33,849 bases of DNA from an uncultured Bacilli bacterium (GCA_910588025.1 CAJUQG010000014.1:1-33849), one strand, 5' to 3'. Positions 1-8,509 are shown, numbered from the stretch's first letter. Translations and numbers: made by a program. Notes: generated from the letters alone by a model not told the origin.

Positions 1-1
1 C

Positions 2-38
2 AAAAAAAGTAGTATATTCATTTTGAATACACCACTTT
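2..38 (-). terminator. Intrinsic terminator of the 119-aa gene
   Basis: A 15-bp stem (6-20 with 24-38) with a 3-nt loop is followed by a U-tract when read on the minus strand. Two positions pair only as G-U on the minus-strand RNA, so the hairpin is built for that direction. It lies 28 bp beyond the stop of the unknown gene at 66-425. Confidence 0.8.
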
Positions 39-65
39 GTCAACAGTCTGAGATTTAAACCTCGT

Positions 66-425
66 TTAAATCCATCTTGAAATATAAATATTTCGTGTAG
101 AATCTTCTTCATATTTTTCAAAGATACGAATAATACCTTCTACCACTGCTTGCAAAATATTAGAACAAGTTTTCTTAACCTTTACTCTAAAAATTTCTAC
201 TTGCATTTCTTTACGAAAAGCATAATCATCGATGTACTTTCCGATTACACGATCAATTTCTCGAATCAAAAAAACATTTTCTTCCAATTCGATATCCGAA
301 GAAAAAATAAATTTTTCATAAATAGAAATAAGTCTTTCTGTTACAATATCCTCTTCATAATAATCAAAATTCATGATACGGTTGAAATTTGGACAATACC
401 GCAACACCATTTTATTTGTATCCAA
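66..425 (-). CDS. Hypothetical protein, 119 aa
   Basis: I do not recognise a family. The product is small, charged and probably all-helical, with no membrane segment or signal peptide. It reads as a real gene because it has its own sigma-A promoter (458-486) and a strong minus-strand terminator (2-38). The start at 425 is a TTG with GGGTGAG about 4 nt upstream; an ATG at 410 (MVLRYCPNF) is the alternative but lacks a well-spaced ribosome binding site. It is divergent from the VanY-type gene at 529 and their promoters overlap. No function is proposed. Confidence 0.6.
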   Translation of the reverse strand: MDTNKMVLRYCPNFNRIMNFDYYEEDIVTERLISIYEKFIFSSDIELEENVFLIREIDRVIGKYIDDYAFRKEMQVEIFRVKVKKTCSNILQAVVEGIIRIFEKYEEDSTRNIYISRWI

Positions 426-457
426 CTTCTCACCCTATTCTATTTTACTATACTAAT

Positions 458-486
458 ATCATATCTTGAAAAATTCTATTTGTCAA
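458..486 (-). promoter_or_regulatory. Sigma-A promoter of the 119-aa gene
   Basis: On the minus strand TTGACA (486-481) and TATGAT (463-458) are separated by 17 nt. The element sits directly upstream of the TTG start at 425 and overlaps the divergent VanY promoter region. Confidence 0.7.
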
Positions 487-499
487 AGAATTTTTATGA

Positions 500-505
500 T
501 ATAAT
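500..505 (+). promoter_or_regulatory. Extended -10 of the vanY-like gene
   Basis: TATAAT at 500-505 is preceded by TG and one base (TGATATAAT), an extended -10. No good -35 is visible at 17 nt. It lies 24 nt before the ATG at 529. Confidence 0.55.
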
Positions 506-528
506 GTCCTCAAGATAGGAAGTGAATT

Positions 529-1497
529 ATGGCAACGATTGTAAAAAGAAAAGTAAAAAAGACAGCATATTATTTATTTGCTGTGATTGTTTCGATTTTT
601 GTAATTTCGATATTAGGAATCAACTATTACAACGATTATAAATATCAACAAACTTATGAATATAAATTAATTGCCAAAGGTTATACAAAAGAAGAAGTGA
701 CCAAACTTCAAGAAAAATTAACAGACGATAGATTAAATCAATTATTAAATTTAGAACAAAAAAATGACCAAATATTACCCATTTTAGAAGAAAAATACTA
801 CATTGAAAAATACTTAGACCAATATCTAGCATATTATAAAGAAAATCCCGATAAAAGTACTTATGATATCATTGCATTAGTAAATGTACATGCAAATTTG
901 GATTGGTACGAAGAAATTCTAGAAGCTGACACGAGCAAAGGAAATCTTTTACTGGTTAATAAATTTCATAAATTACAAGAAACCTATACGCCAGAAAATC
1001 TTACAAATGTTAGTAATTGGTACAGTTTTGGAGAACAAAAAATCACCAAAGAAGCTTATGATGCTTTTATCAATATGTATAACAAAGCTCTTGAACAAGA
1101 TATAAAATTAATCATTAACTCTAGTTATCGTAATTATGAATCTCAAGAAAGTACTTATAATGACTTAAAGAAAACATTTGGTTCAAAACGTGCAGATGCC
1201 CAAGCAGCTCGTCCAGGTCATTCAGAACACGAAACGGGTCTTGCATTTGATATCTTCACCCCAGGAAACACAGGAACAGGCAATTTTAAAGACTCCAATG
1301 CTTATACATGGTTAAAAGAACATGCACATGAATTTGGATTTATTGAGCGTTACCCAGAATCAAAAGAATATTTAACAGGTTATGCATTTGAATCTTGGCA
1401 CTGGAGATATGTTGGAGTATCAGTTGCAACACAAATAGTTGAAGAACAAATTACTTATGATGAATATTATGCTTATTACATAGAGAATCAAAACTGA
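529..1497 (+). CDS. VanY-type D-alanyl-D-alanine carboxypeptidase (M15B), membrane-anchored
   Basis: This is a 322-aa zinc D,D-carboxypeptidase that would remove the terminal D-Ala from peptidoglycan stem peptides outside the membrane. One N-terminal membrane anchor (residues about 13-31) is followed by a long helical linker and the catalytic domain at about 165-300. The family motif SxHxxGxAxD is present (S232, H234, D241), as is the second zinc motif ExWHWRY (E288, H291). The ATG at 529 has AGGAAG upstream. The gene is monocistronic, with a terminator overlapping its stop. Known relatives include VanY, VanXY and DdcY. No vanHAX genes or VanRS regulators are nearby, so a housekeeping wall-trimming role is more likely than glycopeptide resistance. 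Confidence 0.9.
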   Translation: MATIVKRKVKKTAYYLFAVIVSIFVISILGINYYNDYKYQQTYEYKLIAKGYTKEEVTKLQEKLTDDRLNQLLNLEQKNDQILPILEEKYYIEKYLDQYLAYYKENPDKSTYDIIALVNVHANLDWYEEILEADTSKGNLLLVNKFHKLQETYTPENLTNVSNWYSFGEQKITKEAYDAFINMYNKALEQDIKLIINSSYRNYESQESTYNDLKKTFGSKRADAQAARPGHSEHETGLAFDIFTPGNTGTGNFKDSNAYTWLKEHAHEFGFIERYPESKEYLTGYAFESWHWRYVGVSVATQIVEEQITYDEYYAYYIENQN

Positions 1498-1511
1498 TTC
1501 TCTATTTTTTT
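1481..1511 (+). terminator. Intrinsic terminator of the vanY-like gene
   Basis: A perfect 10-bp stem (1481-1490 with 1495-1504) with a 4-nt loop is followed by seven T residues. The hairpin overlaps the TGA stop at 1495-1497. No U-tract follows on the minus strand, so it is one-way. Confidence 0.9.
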
Positions 1512-1528
1512 GCAAGAAAAAAGTTTTA

Positions 1529-2677
1529 CTACAGCGAAAATAATACTTTCTCAGTTTTATATTGACGAATAATATATGAGATAACGATTCCAATAAAGAA
1601 AACAGAAGAAACAATCATCGCAAGTACACAACTAATATCAATAATACCTACACTTAAATCATTCAAAATCATTGAAAAATTTAAAAATGGGATCAAACTA
1701 TACAAAACATTATTATCTACCTGAATCATAAATGCAATCATTCCTGGAAAAAAAGCTACAAACGTAAGAGGTGTTAATGCACTTTGTGCTTCTTTAAATG
1801 TTTTAGATTGACTAGCAATAGCAATACATAAGCCACTAATAAAGAAAGAAAAGATAACAATAACAAGAAAAGCTATCAAAATTTGACTCCCTGAAATTGC
1901 AATTGGCACACTTTGATAAATTGTAAATTTTTGATTAACATAAAGAAACGAAACAATTGCTAAAATAAGGCTCACGACTCCCGTTACAATTGAAGACAAT
2001 GTAACACTAAATAATTTGCCTAAAATAATGTCTTGACTTCGAATAGGAAACGTTAACAAAGTTTCCAAAGTCCCCCGTTCTTTCTCTCCAGCTGTCGTAT
2101 CAGTTGCTGGATAAGTAGAAGAAATAGTAATAGCCATTAAAATAAACAAAAAAGCATATCCCACAATATAAGTTGAAACAAAATTATTTTCGCCGATTTG
2201 TTCTTCGGAAACAGTAATGATATCTAAAAGAGCAGTATCTTGTTGATCCAACGCCAACTCTTGTTCTTGCAAAATTCGCTTATATTGCTCATAAAAGTTC
2301 TCTACTAAATTTAAAGTATAAGAACTGTTCTTTTGATTAATATGATACTTAAGAGTATAATGATTATCTGTTTTCACAACATAAAGTTGAAGACTTCCAT
2401 TAGAAAGTTTTTCTTCTAATTCCTCTTCTTGATATACAAAAGTTTCTAGATTCATCTCACGGGCCAATTCGCTTTCAACTTCACTAAGCGCATAATTAAA
2501 TCCCACTTTATTATAATCAGTAAAATCTGTCTTAAATTGCATCTCAAACAAAGCAGACATTCCTAAAATAATGAAAGGAATTAAAATAGGGATAATTAAC
2601 ATCATCATGAGTGATTTTTTATCACGAAAAACTTCACGTAATTCTTTTTTTAATACATATTTTAAATTATTCTTCAT
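1529..2677 (-). CDS. NatB-like ABC-2 permease
   Basis: This 382-aa permease pairs with the ATPase immediately upstream. The N-terminus carries the ABC-2/NatB layout: a cytoplasmic amphipathic stretch (KELREVFRDKKS), a first membrane helix at about 25-45, a large extracellular domain, and then about five helices from residue 165 onward. The conserved cytoplasmic segment with EKERGTLETLLTFPI before the second helix is typical of NatB and YhaP families. The start is the ATG at 2677 with GGAGGA at 2690-2685; an in-frame TTG at 2692 would place the start inside that ribosome binding site. The gene starts 10 nt inside the end of the ATPase gene, so the two are translationally coupled. The substrate is unknown; Na+ or peptide/antibiotic export are the family precedents. 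Confidence 0.8.
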   Translation of the reverse strand: MKNNLKYVLKKELREVFRDKKSLMMMLIIPILIPFIILGMSALFEMQFKTDFTDYNKVGFNYALSEVESELAREMNLETFVYQEEELEEKLSNGSLQLYVVKTDNHYTLKYHINQKNSSYTLNLVENFYEQYKRILQEQELALDQQDTALLDIITVSEEQIGENNFVSTYIVGYAFLFILMAITISSTYPATDTTAGEKERGTLETLLTFPIRSQDIILGKLFSVTLSSIVTGVVSLILAIVSFLYVNQKFTIYQSVPIAISGSQILIAFLVIVIFSFFISGLCIAIASQSKTFKEAQSALTPLTFVAFFPGMIAFMIQVDNNVLYSLIPFLNFSMILNDLSVGIIDISCVLAMIVSSVFFIGIVISYIIRQYKTEKVLFSL

Positions 2678-3425
2678 GATGAGTTCCTCCAATCAAAGCA
2701 AAAAAAGCATCTCGTAAATTTGTAGTCTTCGTTTGATTTTTTATTTCTTTTGGTGTTCCTGTGGCAATGACTTTACCATGATTCATCATAATAACTCGGT
2801 CACAAATATTCTCTGCCTCTTCCATATAATGTGTAGAATATAAAATACACTTTCCTCTATCTCGTTCCTTTTTAATAAAATCTAATATAATTTGACTCGA
2901 AATAATATCTAATCCACTTGTTGATTCATCGAAAATATAATAATCCGGATCATGAATTAAACATCGAGCAATATTTACTCGTTGTGTTTGACCAGTAGAC
3001 AAATTTGCAATTCGATTATGCAAAAAAGAGTCCATTTCTAATGTATGAGAAATTTCTAAAATTCTTTCTTTGACCACCGACTTTTCAACTTGATAAAAAT
3101 CACAACACATTTCTAATAACTCATAAGCGGAAAGACTTTGATAAATCTTTGTGTTGCCAGATAAATAAGCTAAATTTTGCTTAATTTCAATTTCTTGATG
3201 CTGATAATCCTTACCAGAAAAAGAAATCGTTCCTTCACTTGGATTCATAATACCAGCAATCATACGTAATAACGTCGTCTTCCCAGCGCCATTTGGTCCT
3301 AAAATTCCGACAATTTCCTGTTCATTCGCTTCAAAATGAATTCCATCGACCGCCCAAAATTCCTCTTTTTCTTTCTTAGTTTTTTGCTTCACAAATTTTT
3401 TTCGTATATTATGAACTGTAATCAT
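2667..3425 (-). CDS. NatA-like ABC transporter ATP-binding protein
   Basis: A 252-aa ABC ATPase. The sequence shows Walker A GPNGAGKTT, an LSTGQ signature, Walker B YYIFDEST and the H-loop STHYMEEAE. These are the features of the NatA/CcmA-like exporters (COG4555 type). The start is ATG 3425 with GAAGGTGG upstream; an in-frame TTG at 3455 has no ribosome binding site. It overlaps the NatB-like permease by 11 bp, so the pair forms one exporter. It lies 67 bp behind the second permease of the upstream exporter with no clear terminator between, so all five ABC genes may be one transcript. Confidence 0.88.
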   Translation of the reverse strand: MITVHNIRKKFVKQKTKKEKEEFWAVDGIHFEANEQEIVGILGPNGAGKTTLLRMIAGIMNPSEGTISFSGKDYQHQEIEIKQNLAYLSGNTKIYQSLSAYELLEMCCDFYQVEKSVVKERILEISHTLEMDSFLHNRIANLSTGQTQRVNIARCLIHDPDYYIFDESTSGLDIISSQIILDFIKKERDRGKCILYSTHYMEEAENICDRVIMMNHGKVIATGTPKEIKNQTKTTNLRDAFFALIGGTHHEE

Positions 3426-3492
3426 ATAAATGCCACCTTCTCTATTATTATACAACCTAAAAAGTCAAATTCCTTTTATTAACATGAAATAT

Positions 3493-4644
3493 TTAGCCAT
3501 TTCTTTTTTGTTTCATACGTAACAAAAGTAAATTAAGCCCCAAAAACCCAATCCCAAATAAAACAAGAAAAAACATATTTTGAGCCAAAGGTCCTAACTC
3601 ACTTATTTGTAACTTCTCTGCTGTTTTCAAAAACTCATTTCCTTGAATATACCAATAAGTTGGTAAAACATGCGCTATTTTTAATACGCTACTAGGAAGC
3701 CATTCTACTGGTACAAAAGCACCACACAAAAAAGCTGAACCAAGTGCAATTACATTAACAATCCCACTCACTGCTTCCTTTTTTTGTACCAAATTCGAAA
3801 TCAAAATTGCTAAAGTCAAAGATACAAAAAGAAAGAAAAAAGCATTGCAAAAATAGAAAAAACCTCGCCATGTTAACAAAGAAAAACCAAATAACAGAAA
3901 GCCAAATAACAGAAATAGAAGAAACACAAATAGCATATAACCAAAACTAGCCATTAAAATAAGGCGATTATGAACTCGATAACTCATTTTACTGACTAAA
4001 ATTCTATTCTTCACTTTCTCTTCATGAAAGCTAGATAACACCAAACAAATGATAAAAATAATCGTCGCCATTAATGTATAACTAGCAAAATTAAAATACT
4101 GTGTTACTTGACTTAATTCATTCATATCAAGCTTTGAAGTAACTACAACTTCTGTTCTATCTTGAAGCGCATCATCAATCGCTTTTAAAATTTCTTGTTC
4201 TGATAACTTACTATCAACAAAAGCCTCTTGAGTTTTCAAAAAACGATCCAATAACATCGAAGCTAAAGATGCTTGATAATCACCCGTTGATTTCACCGTA
4301 ATGCTTGGTTTTAGACCATTTAATACATCACTACGATAATTCTTAGGAATGAATATCACATAATTAAATTGACGATAAAAAAGGGCATCATCAATCTCTT
4401 CACTCATTTCAGAAACAATTGAGACATTCGCATGCAAACTCATATAATCAATCAGACTTTTAGTAATTCCAATTGCTTCATCTTCATGAATCATCATAAT
4501 ATCTGGTTTACTATCCACAAAATTTAAACTAGTATCATTAGTTTTCATATTAAGTCCACCAAATAATAACAGTAAAAAAGTATAAAGAAGAATCATCATT
4601 TTATAGCGTTTTATGATTTGCCAAAAAGTTTTAAATACTGTCAT
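3493..4644 (-). CDS. ABC-2 type permease (second subunit)
   Basis: This 383-aa permease has an N-terminal membrane helix (about 16-33), an extracytoplasmic domain of about 150 residues, and five or more helices at about 190-380. That is the standard ABC-2 layout (ABC2_membrane_3 type). It overlaps the upstream permease by 14 bp, indicating translational coupling. With the 392-aa permease and the ATPase it forms an exporter with two different membrane subunits, like the YhfE/YhaP-type or linearmycin-type LnrLMN systems. The substrate cannot be read from the sequence. Confidence 0.75.
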   Translation of the reverse strand: MTVFKTFWQIIKRYKMMILLYTFLLLLFGGLNMKTNDTSLNFVDSKPDIMMIHEDEAIGITKSLIDYMSLHANVSIVSEMSEEIDDALFYRQFNYVIFIPKNYRSDVLNGLKPSITVKSTGDYQASLASMLLDRFLKTQEAFVDSKLSEQEILKAIDDALQDRTEVVVTSKLDMNELSQVTQYFNFASYTLMATIIFIICLVLSSFHEEKVKNRILVSKMSYRVHNRLILMASFGYMLFVFLLFLLFGFLLFGFSLLTWRGFFYFCNAFFFLFVSLTLAILISNLVQKKEAVSGIVNVIALGSAFLCGAFVPVEWLPSSVLKIAHVLPTYWYIQGNEFLKTAEKLQISELGPLAQNMFFLVLFGIGFLGLNLLLLRMKQKRNG

Positions 4645-5809
4645 ATTGTTGCCTCCTTAACCCACGAAACGATACAATAATCATTAAAAGAGAAAATAAA
4701 ATCAAACTAAGAAGATCAAAAGAATACCGTGAAAAAGATTCATAATAATATAAAGAATAAAGACCATCCGTAATCATAGCCACTGGATTAACAAGATTTA
4801 AAATAGGTAAATTCGTATCAATTACATATTTCATTGTAATTCCCATCATTCCAGATAAAAAACTGCCGAACATAGATAATGCTACTAAAACTCCTGTCTT
4901 CGTATTTTCATTCGATTTTATTAACGCTGCCACCGATAATCCAAGCATTTGCCCAGCAATTAATCCAATACAAGCTATCAAAATAACTGGCCATAAGCGA
5001 TTTCCATAATCTACTTTTAAAACAAAAATAGTATACAAAAACAACAAAAACAAACCAATAGCACCAACAAGATAACTAGCTACAAAACTTCCAAATAACC
5101 CAGAAATTTTATGCGATGGAGAGACAACGATTCGCTTTCCAACCGCTTTCATATTTGCTAACTTATAATTTGTAATAAACATAGCTATCATACTACTATA
5201 AAGACAAGCCATAGCAATTAAAGTATAATACTCAATCATCGTATAACTCATGTTAGAAGAACTAGCATCTTTTATATTTGCCTTACTTTGTAAAACATTA
5301 TTTTTTACTTCTTCTATGATAGGTTCCATGATGCCATCCCAATTTCCTTCATGTATCCTATCTTGAATTTGCTGTTCTACTAAAGACTCAATAATCTTCT
5401 TTCTTCCATTAATTTCATCAATAACAAATCGCATTATAGTTCCATCAATTCCACTTTGATTTACAACAATTTGCACTTGATCATCCACAAACTTAAAATA
5501 TCCCTCTATATCCCCATCTTGTAATTGTTGAGTGGCTTCCTCTTCACTACTATAAATTATATCAAACAATTGATTTTCGCCCTCAATACTCAGTTGCGTT
5601 AAAGCTTCTTTCATTACTACATTATTTTCATAATCAGAACTACGAACTACTGCCACCGAAATAATATCAAGTGACTCTTTCTTTTCAATGTCAGAAAAAG
5701 CCATCTTAAAAAAAGTTCCTAACAAAATGGGAAAAAGAAAAGTCCAAAAAAGAAGTACTCGATTATGGAATAATACTTTCCAAGAATACTTAACATTATG
5801 CCAAAACAT
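4631..5809 (-). CDS. ABC-2 type permease (first subunit)
   Basis: This 392-aa ABC-2 permease has a first helix at about 16-38 (LLFWTFLFPILLGTFF), a large extracytoplasmic domain to about residue 185, and six helices at the C-terminus. Its ATG overlaps the TAA of the ATPase gene by one base (TAATG at 5811-5807), so it is made by stop-start coupling. It resembles the downstream permease in overall design but not in close sequence, consistent with a heterodimeric membrane channel. Confidence 0.78.
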   Translation of the reverse strand: MFWHNVKYSWKVLFHNRVLLFWTFLFPILLGTFFKMAFSDIEKKESLDIISVAVVRSSDYENNVVMKEALTQLSIEGENQLFDIIYSSEEEATQQLQDGDIEGYFKFVDDQVQIVVNQSGIDGTIMRFVIDEINGRKKIIESLVEQQIQDRIHEGNWDGIMEPIIEEVKNNVLQSKANIKDASSSNMSYTMIEYYTLIAMACLYSSMIAMFITNYKLANMKAVGKRIVVSPSHKISGLFGSFVASYLVGAIGLFLLFLYTIFVLKVDYGNRLWPVILIACIGLIAGQMLGLSVAALIKSNENTKTGVLVALSMFGSFLSGMMGITMKYVIDTNLPILNLVNPVAMITDGLYSLYYYESFSRYSFDLLSLILFSLLMIIVSFRGLRRQQYDSI

Positions 5810-6747
5810 TAGTCTCTTAATTCCTTTCCAGTCAACTCTAAAAATACATCATTAAGAGTTGGACGTTCTGAAAAAATTTTATGATAAATAATATGATGAT
5901 GTTTTAAATAATCAATGAATTCCTCCAAATTATTTTTCCCTTTTTTATAAATAATCACACAATGATTATTCTCATAACGAACTTGCAAAACATTGGAAAA
6001 AGTTTGAATTTCATCAATTAATTTTTGTGGAAAATCACTTACTTCAACCGTAATTTTTTCTTCAATTTTAGTAAGCTCTTTTAATTGATCACAAGTTCCT
6101 TGTGCTAAAATACGTCCCTTATCCAGAATAATAATGCGGTCACATAAAATCTCGACTTCTTCCATATAATGTGTCGTATAAACAATTGTTGCTCCCTGTT
6201 CTCGTAACCTTTTAATTCCATCTAAAATACTATTTCTACTTTGAGGGTCAACCGCTACCGTTGGCTCATCAAAAAAAATAAGTTCTGGTTTATGTGCAAT
6301 TCCACAAGCAATATTTAATCGTCTTAAAAGTCCACCAGATAATTGTTTCGGATAAAACTTTTTAAAATCCTGCAATCCAACAAAATCAATTGCTTCTTCT
6401 ACATAGATTTGTCTTAAATTCTTGTCTGTAATATAAAGACCACAAAAATAATTTATATTATCATAAACATTCAACTCTTCAAAAACAGCCACTTCTTGAA
6501 AAATAACACCAATTTTTGCTTTAATATCATAAGCATCTGGCCTCATTTCTTTATCCCATATTTTAATACTTCCATGTTGAAAATTTAAAAGTGATAATAA
6601 ACAATTAATTGTTGTAGATTTACCACTTCCATTTGGACCTAAAAGTCCTAAAATTTCTCCCTTTTTCACTTCAAAAGATAAATCATTAATTGCTTTTAAA
6701 GTCTTATATTCCTTTGTTAAATTCTTTACTTCCACTATTTTTTCCAT
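5809..6747 (-). CDS. ABC exporter ATP-binding protein with C-terminal extension
   Basis: This 312-aa ATPase energises the two permeases downstream. It has Walker A GPNGSGKST, signature LSGGLLRRLNIA, Walker B LIFFDEPT and the H-loop TTHYMEEVE. The C-terminal part (about 220-312) continues beyond the ABC fold, as in drug-export ATPases of the DrrA/LnrL type. The ribosome binding site AAGGGTGA is directly before the ATG. It heads a tightly coupled operon with two permeases and possibly the NatAB-like pair. No convincing promoter stands out in the AT-rich upstream region. Confidence 0.88.
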   Translation of the reverse strand: MEKIVEVKNLTKEYKTLKAINDLSFEVKKGEILGLLGPNGSGKSTTINCLLSLLNFQHGSIKIWDKEMRPDAYDIKAKIGVIFQEVAVFEELNVYDNINYFCGLYITDKNLRQIYVEEAIDFVGLQDFKKFYPKQLSGGLLRRLNIACGIAHKPELIFFDEPTVAVDPQSRNSILDGIKRLREQGATIVYTTHYMEEVEILCDRIIILDKGRILAQGTCDQLKELTKIEEKITVEVSDFPQKLIDEIQTFSNVLQVRYENNHCVIIYKKGKNNLEEFIDYLKHHHIIYHKIFSERPTLNDVFLELTGKELRD

Positions 6748-7027
6748 TCATTTCACCCTTACAATATTGATAATATTTCTATCTAACATATAAACTTATT
6801 TAATATACATTATAAAATAATATTTTTATAAGATAAAGAAAAAAGAATGATTTTCAGAGTTCAAAACACATTTAATTTTATTTTTTTATAAAAATGATTT
6901 TATTAAAAAAACTCAAATGCAAATTCGAGTAGGATTTAAGGTCATCTTTGATTAAAACAAAACACTTAATATAATAATTAAACAAACAATCATTATATGA
7001 TTACTAGAGTTAAAACGTAATGATAAC
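6748..7027. other. AT-rich intergenic region
   Basis: About 280 bp with no coding potential. It holds the terminator of the zinc-ribbon gene (6904-6929) and presumably the promoter of the ABC operon, for which no clear -35/-10 pair could be chosen because the sequence is nearly all A and T. Confidence 0.6.
6904..6929 (-). terminator. Intrinsic terminator of the zinc-ribbon gene
   Basis: Read on the minus strand, CTCGAAT pairs with ATTTGAG (one G-U) around a TTGC loop and is followed by seven T residues. It lies about 100 bp beyond the stop at 7028. Confidence 0.7.
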
Positions 7028-7366
7028 CTAATTAGTTTTTTCTCTACAATGACATTCTGGATTTTCACAAGTACAATTAGCATTATACCCACTAGCACAA
7101 GCATCGGTACAAGTACATTTCCATCTTTTTAAAGTAGGAAAAAGCACCTTACAATGTTCTTTCATTTCTTCAAAAGTCATACCTGCCTCTACACTATAAT
7201 TAGAACACATCTCGATATATTCATCCATCGTAACTTTATCGATAAACTCTCCATTTTCAAAACAATACTTACAATAATCACTATTAAAGCTTCTATCTTT
7301 ATTAGTACCTAACTGTTCACTTGCTATAATTGGCATACCACAACTTTGACATATTTTACATTCCAT
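7028..7366 (-). CDS. Zinc-ribbon protein with a cysteine-rich tail
   Basis: A 112-aa protein with 14 cysteines. The N-terminal half (residues 3-75) matches the putative zinc ribbon family often annotated as Zn_ribbon_2 (PF12674): CQSCGMP near residue 6 and CKYCFENG near 32, followed by a conserved helical part with MTFEEM. The C-terminal part is unusual. Residues 84-107 hold seven cysteines and one histidine in C-x-C and C-x3-C spacing, like a metallothionein-type metal site. The zinc ribbon call is based on visible motifs; metal binding by the tail is inferred. It has its own promoter and terminator and is divergent from the 287-aa orphan at 7620. Roles in metal sensing or storage are possible but unproven. 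Confidence 0.8.
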   Translation of the reverse strand: MECKICQSCGMPIIASEQLGTNKDRSFNSDYCKYCFENGEFIDKVTMDEYIEMCSNYSVEAGMTFEEMKEHCKVLFPTLKRWKCTCTDACASGYNANCTCENPECHCREKTN

Positions 7367-7413
7367 TTTTCATCTCTCCTAATATTTCTAAAAATTTCTA
7401 GTCTATGAAAATA

Positions 7414-7441
7414 TTAATATGATTCATATTATCTCGTTCAA
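7414..7441 (-). promoter_or_regulatory. Probable promoter of the zinc-ribbon gene with an internal dyad
   Basis: On the minus strand TTGAAC (7441-7436) and TATTAA (7419-7414) are 16 nt apart. A perfect 7-bp inverted repeat, AATATGA-T-TCATATT (7416-7430), lies between and over the boxes, the position expected for an operator. Confidence 0.5.
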
Positions 7442-7452
7442 AAAGAAGAATC

Positions 7453-7489
7453 AATGATAGTAACTTTATCTATTTACTTTACTATCATT
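7453..7489. repeat. 11-bp perfect inverted repeat in a divergent promoter region
   Basis: AATGATAGTAA (7453-7463) is repeated as TTACTATCATT (7479-7489) with a 15-nt loop. No U-tract follows on either strand, so it is not a standard terminator. It sits midway between the zinc-ribbon and 287-aa genes and may be an operator. Confidence 0.55.
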
Positions 7490-7564
7490 AAACTTAAAAT
7501 GATAAATACATTTTAGCAAAAAAAAGATAAAAATATCAATTTTTTCGTTCTAAATATGAAAAAT

Positions 7565-7594
7565 TTGACAAAGCATTACAATATTATATATAAT
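7565..7594 (+). promoter_or_regulatory. Sigma-A promoter of the 287-aa gene
   Basis: TTGACA (7565-7570) and TATAAT (7589-7594) are both perfect matches, with an 18-nt spacer. The ATG at 7620 follows 25 nt later. Confidence 0.8.
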
Positions 7595-7619
7595 ACAAAA
7601 ATTAATTATGGAGGGAAAA

Positions 7620-8483
7620 ATGCAAAAAATCGATAATATTATAGAACAAATAAAACAAGGAATAAAACGACAAGAAATGTTTATTGCTAGAGAAAATATA
7701 GAAACAGAAGAAGGAAGAAAGAATATTGAATTTTATAGATGTAAAATAGCAGAATTGGAATATCGTATTAAAGAATTAGAAGAAAAGAAAAAAGGAACTT
7801 CATCTATTCTAGTTCCGAAATATGGTGATGGCAAGTATGCTGCTGATAGTTATAAAGAAAGCTTTGATATGTTAAGGGTGTGGTATTATAAACATTTTCA
7901 TCAAGACCCTAGTTTTTCACCAGTCCCAAAACGGGATATGATGTTTTATGATCCAACCCTATGGATGCCAGTAAATACTTATTTGGTAAAAGGAAAAATT
8001 CCATTTGAACTTATGTTTAGTGAAAATTATCCTAATTATAAATCTGATAACACAAAATCTATTTCTATTGAATTACCTTTTGACATATTATCGAAAGAAG
8101 AAAACGAAGAATATCTAAGATATATGCTAGAACTAATCAAAATATATTCTGGAAATAATGTAAACTTAGTTTTAGGAAATGGTGTAAGTACACGAGGAAT
8201 GTTATCTTTTATTGCTGATAATGAACTTTCAGTATATCCTGTGAAAGATTTAGGGTATTATGATTTTTTTAATAGACTATGTGACAATAACATTCGAAAT
8301 ATTATTTATATTGGTGATTCTATGAAAAAAGGAATAAAATCTGAAACAATAGACACAGTTCAACGTGAAATTGTTGATTTTCATAAAAAACTCACTGCAA
8401 ATGAAGGAATAACCGAAGAAGAACTTGAACGTTCAAATGAAAAAATTAAAAAACGTATATTATCTATCAACAATCATTTATAA
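7620..8483 (+). CDS. Hypothetical protein, 287 aa, N-terminal coiled coil
   Basis: I do not recognise a family. Residues 1 to about 58 are rich in Glu, Lys and Ile with heptad-like spacing, a likely coiled coil. The rest is a soluble alpha/beta domain with the stretches VNLVLGNGVSTRGML and NIRNIIYIGDS, which look like beta strands followed by turns. No signal peptide or membrane helix is present. The start is ATG 7620 with GGAGGG at 7610-7615; an earlier ATG at 7608 overlaps that ribosome binding site. It has a consensus promoter and a downstream terminator, and it abuts IS256-type remnants, so it may be accessory cargo. It is expressed alone, not in an operon. Confidence 0.75.
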   Translation: MQKIDNIIEQIKQGIKRQEMFIARENIETEEGRKNIEFYRCKIAELEYRIKELEEKKKGTSSILVPKYGDGKYAADSYKESFDMLRVWYYKHFHQDPSFSPVPKRDMMFYDPTLWMPVNTYLVKGKIPFELMFSENYPNYKSDNTKSISIELPFDILSKEENEEYLRYMLELIKIYSGNNVNLVLGNGVSTRGMLSFIADNELSVYPVKDLGYYDFFNRLCDNNIRNIIYIGDSMKKGIKSETIDTVQREIVDFHKKLTANEGITEEELERSNEKIKKRILSINNHL

Positions 8484-8509
8484 TTTGAAATGAAACCGTT
8501 AACTTTTAT

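Noticed and set aside
150..518. A 122-codon open frame on the plus strand opposite the 119-aa gene
   Set aside because: It has no ribosome binding site, overlaps a gene with promoter and terminator on the other strand, and its translation looks like the complement of coding sequence.
529..1497. VanY as part of a vancomycin-resistance cluster
   Set aside because: No vanHAX, vanT or VanRS-like genes are in the window, and the gene stands alone with its own terminator.
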